Shown here in pieces: positions 59,483 through 64,000 of a DNA stretch of 64,000 bases. Below the pieces are notes generated by a model, which saw only the letters and a program-made list of their open reading frames with translations, was not told where the DNA came from and ran no database searches. Each line of letters begins with the position of its first letter. Position 1 is the stretch's first letter. Origin of the DNA: BRHc4a sp049323915. GTDB lineage: Bacteria > Bacillota > Desulfotomaculia > Desulfotomaculales > Desulfocucumaceae. The stretch covers positions 1 through 64,000 of the forward strand of contig JBMOPC010000045.1 in NCBI GenBank assembly GCA_049323915.1, written 5' to 3'. Both the position numbers and the translations under genes were made by a program.

Positions 59483-60517
59483 GTGGCCAAACAAATGTTG
59501 ATTGACGCCATACGGGGCAAAAGAACCGAAAGAGCTCCCTGGGTCCCGTATTCTGGTGTTCACAGTGCATTTGTGATCGGCGAGCCGGCCGACAGTTTTT
59601 TGAAGGACCCGCAGTTGTTGGCCAAGGGTGTGGTGGAGACTGCCAAAAAGTATAAAGCCGACGGTATCCCCCTTGTTTTTGACCTGTCCGTGGAAGCTGA
59701 GGCCATGGGGCTGGGGCTGAAGTACTGGAAGGACAACGTCCCTTCCGTACGGGAGCACCCGCTGGCCGACAAAACTACGGCCGAGGCCGAGTTCGAGATG
59801 CCCGGGCCCGGTGACGGACGCTATCCCGTTCTGTTTGAAGCGGCCAAAATTGCCAAGCCACAGCTGGATGAAATTGACTGCGCCTTGATGGGCCTCGCCA
59901 TCGGCCCCCTCACCCTGGGAAGCCACCTGGCCGGCGTGAGGATATTCACCGATGTGGTTAAGAACAAGGGCAGGGCACACGACGTTCTGAAGCTGTGCTC
60001 CCAGGTGGTGGAGAGGTCGGCCGAGATGTATTGTGACATGGGCTGCGACATAGTGGCCATAGTGGACCCCGTTGCCTCTCAGATTAAAAACGAGACTTTC
60101 AAGGAGTTTGTGCATCCATACTGCCAGGCTGCCATTGCCGCGATACACCGTAAAGGAAAGACGTCGTCCTTCTTTATTTGCGGTGACGCAACCAAAGTGA
60201 TGGAGTCGGTATGCCAGGTCGGCACCCACGGCTTTGCCATCGACGAACAACTGAACATGAACTTCGTCCGGGATCTGGCAAGGAAGTACGGAGTAGGATT
60301 TGGCGGCAACCTGAAGCTTACCCTGGCCCTGTCCTTGGGTATACTTTCGCCCAGGGAGGACGCTATCGTGAGCCTTGCGGCCGGCGGCACGCACGGTTAC
60401 GTTTTCGCCCCTGGGTGAGACATGCCCTATGATGTTCCGTCGGAACACATGGAGCAGGTTTTGGAAGCCAGGGAATGGTATGAGAAATACTATGCCAGGT
60501 ATCCCAAATCGTGGTAA
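59483..60517 (+). CDS. UroD/MtaA-family methyltransferase with in-frame TGA (probable selenocysteine)
   Basis: The frame encodes residues 1-311, a TGA at 60416-60418, then 32 further codons to TAA (60515-60517): 344 residues in all, the normal length of MtaA-type methyltransferases. The TGA falls in FAPG-x-DMPYDVPSEHM, where relatives have APGC, the C-terminal zinc-ligand cysteine, so selenocysteine replacing cysteine is expected. A SECIS-like hairpin follows. The other zinc motif, usually HxC, is Phe231-Ile-Cys233 (FFICGD): His is missing, Cys is kept. Family members pass methyl groups between corrinoid proteins and thiols. GTG start with GGAGG 8 nt upstream. A nonsense mutation is the alternative; the intact frame after TGA argues against it. 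Confidence 0.85.
60426..60454 (+). promoter_or_regulatory. SECIS-like hairpin for the in-frame TGA
   Basis: TGTTCC (60433-60438) pairs with GGAACA (60442-60447) around the loop GTC; with one bulged A the stem extends through G60431-C60448, T-A, A-T, T-G and C-G pairs. The loop starts 20 nt after the TGA and has G and U at its first positions, both in the range known for bacterial SECIS elements. Confidence 0.75.
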
Positions 60518-60529
60518 AGAGGAGGGATA

Positions 60530-60937
60530 ATGTTGAGCGATAAAAAAATAAATATTGACGTATTGACGCTGGACAGTGTTCAGTGCGCCGCCTGCGGTTA
60601 CATGATGGAGTCCATTGCCGCCATGCCCCAGGACGTACAGGACATGATCGAGTATAAGGAGTGGTCCATCAAGAACAAGTCAGGCATCGGAAAGTTCCTG
60701 GAGCTTAACGGCAGAGTATTGCCCACCATTTGCATAGAAAAGGACCTGGTTTTTGAAAGCATCATACCGCAATACGAGGAATTGATTGACGAGTTGGCCA
60801 AAAGGGCGTCTACACCTGAAATGAGTGAGAGAATCATGTCATTGCGGGGTGCCGGGTACGACTTTGACAAAATCAATGAAAACCTGGAAAAAGCCGGTGC
60901 CGGAAAATTCACCAGGGCAGATTCAGAGGTGGAATGA
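60530..60937 (+). CDS. Thioredoxin-fold protein 1 (CAAC)
   Basis: A 135-residue protein with Cys19-Ala-Ala-Cys22 (VQCAACGYM), a cis-Pro in VLPTICI, and a thioredoxin-like order of elements, followed by a helical tail of about 45 residues ending in KFTRADSEVE. The redox partner is unknown. It lies 12 nt behind the methyltransferase stop, with GGAGGG before the ATG, so it is in the same operon. The tail is absent from the other redoxins here. Confidence 0.78.
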   Translation: MLSDKKINIDVLTLDSVQCAACGYMMESIAAMPQDVQDMIEYKEWSIKNKSGIGKFLELNGRVLPTICIEKDLVFESIIPQYEELIDELAKRASTPEMSERIMSLRGAGYDFDKINENLEKAGAGKFTRADSEVE

Positions 60938-61242
60938 GTACGATACATTTAGAAGTTCTTTACTCCGGAGACCACAACCTCTCTTGCTATTACATGACGG
61001 AGGTCGTAAAGGTTGTGGCCTCCTCTTTTCAAAATGAGTTGCGGTGGGACGTGGTATACATCTTTAAAATGGACGGGGCCAGCCGTTTCTATGACCTGTC
61101 GGTGGCTCTGTACGGTGAGGAGAAGGTAAAAAAATACCACTACACCGCTCCGGTTCCCGCCATCTTCATAAACGGCCGGCTGATTTTTGACAGCATCCCG
61201 ATGGTGGAGGAGCTTGAAGAAGTCATCAGAAAAATGATTTAA
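60934..61242 (+). CDS. Thioredoxin-fold protein 2, first active-site Cys replaced (NLSC)
   Basis: A 102-residue protein of the same type as the one at 62980 (GDHxxxC, FINGRLxF, IPxVExL in common). The active-site stretch reads Asn15-Leu-Ser-Cys18 where the relative has CAPC, so only one cysteine remains; it could form mixed disulfides or bind a ligand but not an internal disulfide. A cis-Pro is present in PVPAIFI. Start overlaps the previous gene's stop. Confidence 0.75.
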   Translation: MSTIHLEVLYSGDHNLSCYYMTEVVKVVASSFQNELRWDVVYIFKMDGASRFYDLSVALYGEEKVKKYHYTAPVPAIFINGRLIFDSIPMVEELEEVIRKMI

Positions 61243-61262
61243 CAAAAAGGCAGGCAACTAGC

Positions 61263-62084
61263 TTGAGAAATTTGCACGGCTTTGCCGGAGAGCTGATCGG
61301 AACATTTGTGCTGGTGTTTTTCGGGTGTGGGGCGGTGGCCGTAACTGTTCTGTTTTCCTCTCATGTGGGCCTGTTTCAGGTGGCGGTGGTATGGGGGATC
61401 GGGGTGGCCTTGGCCATTTACTCCACCCGTCACCTGTCCTGTGCCCATCTGAATCCTGCGGTCAGCCTGGCGATGGTTATTGCACGCAGGATGTCCGTTA
61501 AAAAGTTGCCTTATTACCTGATGGCCCAGGCTATGGGGAGCGTAGGCGCTGGCCTGTTCCTGTACTGCATCTTCAGTGAGTCAATAACCAGTTATGAAAA
61601 TACCCACCACATTATCCGGGGTGCCGGCGAGTCGGTTAAAACCGCAATGATATTCGGGGAGTATTTCCCCAATCCAGGACTACCCGAAGCTATATGTGCT
61701 GTTTCTCCGGCCAAGGCTTTTCTGGTGGAAGCTACCGGGACTTTTCTCCTGGTTTTGATGATATTTATGCTGACCGAGGGCTGCAACGTAGGACGGCCGC
61801 CCAGCGACATCGCCCCGGTGCTGGTAGGCCTTACCGTGACTGCCATTATTAGCGTTTTGGCCCCATTGACGCAGGCTGGGCTAAACCCTGCACGCGATTT
61901 CGGTCCGAGATTTGTTGCTTACCTGGCAGGTTGGGGGTCGGTGGCTATTCCTGGTCCCGGAGGAGGCTTTTTTACCGTTTATATTTTAGGTCCGCTGGTG
62001 GGGGGATCTTTGTCGGCGCTTTTATTCAGCAGGGTTTTGCAGCCTTTGATGGAAGATAAAACAAAAAACTGCGGCTGTGGTTAG
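61263..62084 (+). CDS. Aquaporin / MIP family channel
   Basis: A 273-residue six-helix channel with both NPA boxes: Asn64-Pro-Ala in AHLNPAVS and Asn208-Pro-Ala-Arg in GLNPARD. The external loop after the third helix (SESITSYENTHHIIRGAGES) is long. The C-terminus ends KNCGCG, a Cys-x-Cys tail that could bind metal or take part in redox chemistry. TTG start behind AAAGGCAGG. Embedded in a row of thiol-redox genes, it may move a small neutral solute (water, glycerol, metalloid hydroxide or a thiol); nothing in the sequence settles which. Confidence 0.9.
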   Translation: MRNLHGFAGELIGTFVLVFFGCGAVAVTVLFSSHVGLFQVAVVWGIGVALAIYSTRHLSCAHLNPAVSLAMVIARRMSVKKLPYYLMAQAMGSVGAGLFLYCIFSESITSYENTHHIIRGAGESVKTAMIFGEYFPNPGLPEAICAVSPAKAFLVEATGTFLLVLMIFMLTEGCNVGRPPSDIAPVLVGLTVTAIISVLAPLTQAGLNPARDFGPRFVAYLAGWGSVAIPGPGGGFFTVYILGPLVGGSLSALLFSRVLQPLMEDKTKNCGCG

Positions 62085-62118
62085 GAACAGTGCGGGGGCT
62101 AAAGAAAGAGGTGCTAAC

Positions 62119-62388
62119 ATGACGGACCCTGTTAAAATTATGGTTTTCGGCACCACACCTGCCTGCGCCAGGTGCCTTCAGGCCGAAAAGGAGGCCAGGT
62201 CGGCGGCCGAAAGGTTTCCACCGGGCCGGGTGGTGGTGGAAAAGCACAATGCCCTTTCGGAGACCGGACGAAAATACGGCATAAACATCACCCCCACCGT
62301 ACTGATAATGGGCAGGAAGGTTGCTGCCGGCAGGGTGTTGAGCGAGGCGGAACTGGTGGAGTTAATCAGGAAGGAAATGGGGGACTAG
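62119..62388 (+). CDS. Thioredoxin-fold protein 3 (CARC)
   Basis: A 89-residue glutaredoxin/thioredoxin-like protein with Cys16-Ala-Arg-Cys19 (TPACARCLQ) and cis-Pro in ITPTVLI. The ATG at 62119 follows AGAGGTG; the longer frame from 62077 overlaps the channel gene. Start is 34 nt after the channel's stop, end 3 nt before the next gene. Confidence 0.78.
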   Translation: MTDPVKIMVFGTTPACARCLQAEKEARSAAERFPPGRVVVEKHNALSETGRKYGINITPTVLIMGRKVAAGRVLSEAELVELIRKEMGD

Positions 62389-62391
62389 AAT

Positions 62392-62664
62392 ATGGCGGTC
62401 AGGATGGAAGTATTCAGCGGCGATCCCCCCTGTCCCGGCTGTATGGAAATAATGAAGCTATGTCAGGCGGTGGCCGAAGAATACGGTGCGGAAATAGAGT
62501 TCATCAGGTACGTTGGGCAGGAGAGCCTGGAAAAGTTTAACGAATACAACCTGTTTTGCGTGCCGGCGGTAGTGGTAAACGGGTTTATCAAGATAGAAGG
62601 CATGGTTCCAAGCCGGTCCACTCTATTAACTGCGTTGAGGGAGGGCGGTTTATGCCTAAGGTAA
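62392..62664 (+). CDS. Thioredoxin-fold protein 4 (CPGC)
   Basis: A 90-residue protein with Cys14-Pro-Gly-Cys17 (DPPCPGCME), a cis-Pro in CVPAVVV and a conserved-looking NGFIKIEGM strand. The ATG lies 3 nt after the preceding stop, and its end overlaps the next gene by 13 nt. It is similar to thioredoxin-fold protein 5 (PPCxGx, LPAVVV/VPAVVV, MxPSxxxLxxAxRE). Confidence 0.78.
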   Translation: MAVRMEVFSGDPPCPGCMEIMKLCQAVAEEYGAEIEFIRYVGQESLEKFNEYNLFCVPAVVVNGFIKIEGMVPSRSTLLTALREGGLCLR

Positions 62665-62915
62665 GATTAGAGGCCTTTTTTTCGGTTCCTCCCTGTTCAG
62701 GCGGCATAATGCTGTCCCGCCTGCTGGATGAGATTAAGGCTGACTTCGGTGAAAAAGTTGAGATAGTATCCCATAGGGGGCCGACCCCCCGCGTAGAAGA
62801 GCTGAAAATATCAACGCTGCCTGCCGTGGTTGTAGGTGACCTGGTCAGGATCATGGGCCTTTGCCCCAGCAAGGAATCTCTGGTTGGAGCCATAAGGGAG
62901 TGCGGTATTGTCTAA
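62652..62915 (+). CDS. Thioredoxin-fold protein 5, second active-site Cys replaced (CSGG)
   Basis: An 87-residue paralogue of the preceding protein. The active-site stretch reads Cys15-Ser-Gly-Gly18 (VPPCSGGIM), so the resolving cysteine is gone; two more cysteines lie near the C-terminus (GLCPSKES, RECGIV). Cis-Pro in LPAVVV. ATG with GAGGGCGG upstream, inside the end of the preceding gene. Confidence 0.75.
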   Translation: MPKVRLEAFFSVPPCSGGIMLSRLLDEIKADFGEKVEIVSHRGPTPRVEELKISTLPAVVVGDLVRIMGLCPSKESLVGAIRECGIV

Positions 62916-62979
62916 AAGGTTGTGACAGGAATATAACAGACTTTCCAGGCAGGTAATTCATTTATAGGGGTTTGAACAG

Positions 62980-63273
62980 ATGAAAACCGTAGTACTGGAG
63001 ATACCGTATGAGGGTGACCACTGCGCCCCCTGTGTCTACATGCTGGAAACCGCCGAGGAGGCCAAGGCCGGCTTCGGGGATCAGGTGAAGCTGGAACTGA
63101 TCTACCTGAGGCAGGTGGACGGGGCGCTGCGCTATAAGGCACTTTCCGACGAACTGGGCAGGCCGGCGCCGATACCGTCCCTCTTTATCAACGGCAGATT
63201 GTGCTTCGAGATCATACCTGCGGTGGAGGATCTGCTGGAGGCAATAAAAGAAGAATTGACCATGGGTGATTGA
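62980..63273 (+). CDS. Thioredoxin-fold protein 6 (CAPC)
   Basis: A 97-residue paralogue of thioredoxin-fold protein 2, with an intact Cys15-Ala-Pro-Cys18 (GDHCAPCVYM) and cis-Pro in PIPSLFINGRL. A 64-nt gap separates it from the previous gene. GGGGTTTG precedes the ATG. It is the sixth thioredoxin-like frame within 2.8 kb. Confidence 0.78.
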   Translation: MKTVVLEIPYEGDHCAPCVYMLETAEEAKAGFGDQVKLELIYLRQVDGALRYKALSDELGRPAPIPSLFINGRLCFEIIPAVEDLLEAIKEELTMGD

Positions 63274-63278
63274 ATGAA

Positions 63279-64000
63279 ATGTATGTATACAGGACCAAGG
63301 GTATTTGCCCTGCAGAAATACACTTTGAAATATCCGGTAATAAATTGTGCGCTGTGCGTTTTGTGGGCGGGGGCTGCCGGGGCAACGCCAGCCTGATCAG
63401 CCGCCTTCTTGAAAGGCAGGAACTGGAAGCCGTTCTGCCTTTAATGAAGGGGATTTCATGCCGCAATGACACTTCCTGCCCGGATCAGCTTTTCCGGGCG
63501 GTGGAAATGGCCCGCTGTGGGGAACTGGGGGAGGCGGACCCAATCAGGGTTTTTGAAGATCTCAGACCACACGGGCGGTTGGCGGTGATAGCCGGGTTAA
63601 ACGGCAACCTGGCCGCTTTGCGGGCGGTTTTGAGCCGGAACCCAGGGGCCGTATACTGCCTGGGCAGTCTTACCGGGCCCCGGGGGGAAAACGACGCCGT
63701 GGCCGAACTGGCCAGAAAGGAAAAGGTCATTTTTGCCCGGGGTCCCTTCGACAACCCAGACTCCTGCGAAAAACCTGAAAACAAAGATCTTCTGCTGCTG
63801 GCGCCCCACTATCTGGTCTTTAAGCTGGGATACAGGCTGGGGCTGGGGTTTTACGGCGGTTACATACAGGAGGTAAACGGTTTTTCAGATTTCTCGCCGT
63901 ACTCCCTGGAACTGCTTATGGTCAGCAATTTATCGGACTACCTGCGCAATGAGGAAGTTTATCCGGCTCTCCAGACCATGACCGAACAGTTTGCCGCCGA
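63279..64000 (+). CDS. TSCPD-domain protein fused to a degenerate phosphoesterase-like domain (3' end outside window)
   Basis: The frame from ATG 63279 stays open to the right edge (at least 240 residues). Residues 1-80 are a TSCPD domain: YRTKGICPAEIHFEI, VGGGCRGNASLISRLL and GISCRNDTSCPDQL (Thr65-Asp69), with cysteines at 10, 24, 33, 61 and 67; such domains also occur at the end of some class II ribonucleotide reductases. Residues about 99-160 follow the order of calcineurin-like phosphoesterases, but ISDIHGN is IAGLNGN, GDLVG is GSLTG and GNHD is GPFD, so metal ligands are lost. The rest is not recognised. It closes the redoxin row. Confidence 0.75.
   Translation, partial: MYVYRTKGICPAEIHFEISGNKLCAVRFVGGGCRGNASLISRLLERQELEAVLPLMKGISCRNDTSCPDQLFRAVEMARCGELGEADPIRVFEDLRPHGRLAVIAGLNGNLAALRAVLSRNPGAVYCLGSLTGPRGENDAVAELARKEKVIFARGPFDNPDSCEKPENKDLLLLAPHYLVFKLGYRLGLGFYGGYIQEVNGFSDFSPYSLELLMVSNLSDYLRNEEVYPALQTMTEQFAA

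Noticed and set aside
60416..60418. The TGA as an ordinary stop and the methyltransferase as a truncated 311-residue protein
   Set aside because: The frame continues without error through the expected family C-terminus, the TGA replaces a cysteine position, and a SECIS-like hairpin follows at the right distance.
1..64000. tRNA, rRNA, CRISPR arrays, prophage or insertion sequences
   Set aside because: No cloverleaf-like gap sequence, no regular repeat-spacer array and no transposase or integrase frame was seen by reading; a dedicated tRNA scan was not possible.

Overview
The window reads as chromosome of an anaerobic, motile, Gram-positive, probably spore-forming Firmicute of the Peptococcaceae type (Pelotomaculum / Desulfotomaculum relatives). 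The signs are FliY and CheC/CheD-type chemotaxis, an Amj-type lipid II flippase, KhtT/KhtU, GatCAB, a YerC-headed histidine operon, an SLH protein, a tungsten-type aldehyde:ferredoxin oxidoreductase, a homocitrate/Re-citrate-synthase-like gene, corrinoid proteins and a probable selenoprotein. This placement comes from gene content only. No rRNA, tRNA, CRISPR array or insertion sequence was found.

Layout. 1-11194: flagellar and chemotaxis operon (flhA, flhF, flhG, sigma factor, two rod/hook-family genes, cheD, cheR, cheC, cheY, fliM, fliY). 11195-16942: DUF1015 protein, MazG-like pyrophosphohydrolase, a membrane-anchored protein, hpt-guaA and an unrecognised protein. 17091-26160: one long purine operon (purE-B-C-F-M-N-H-D) behind a textbook promoter and a ykkC-class riboswitch, best read as the PRPP-sensing subtype, whose 3' strand is shared with an intrinsic terminator. 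26166-32364: glucosaminidase-SLH protein, AOR with its own MoaD-like partner, an ArsB/NhaD-type transporter and KhtTU. 32538-38961: TrpR-like YerC followed by hisD-C-B-H-A-F-I, with three TTAACAnnTTAA sites flanking yerC and hisD. 39000-48723: GntR regulator, a tiny Spo0E-like gene, pcrA, amj, ligA and gatCAB. 49011-53097: a synthase, an aconitase-family pair and a dehydrogenase that together could make 2-oxoglutarate from oxaloacetate and acetyl-CoA. 53175-56935: lone starch-binding module, then a cobalamin riboswitch controlling the cobalt transporter cbiMNQO.

56951-64000 is the most unusual part. A corrinoid protein, a cob(I)alamin adenosyltransferase and a three-HTH regulator lead into a UroD/MtaA-family methyltransferase. 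Its reading frame is interrupted by a single TGA exactly where the family has its C-terminal zinc-ligand cysteine, and a good bacterial SECIS-like hairpin follows, so I read it as a selenoprotein. After it come six small thioredoxin-fold proteins (two lacking one active-site cysteine), an aquaporin-family channel between the second and third, and a TSCPD protein fused to a phosphoesterase-like domain that has lost its metal ligands. It looks like a cobalt/corrinoid, methyl-transfer and thiol-redox locus whose substrate I cannot name.

Scattered between genes are tracts with 7-nt periodicity but variable unit sequence; one forms the stop codon and last codons of the mazG-like gene.
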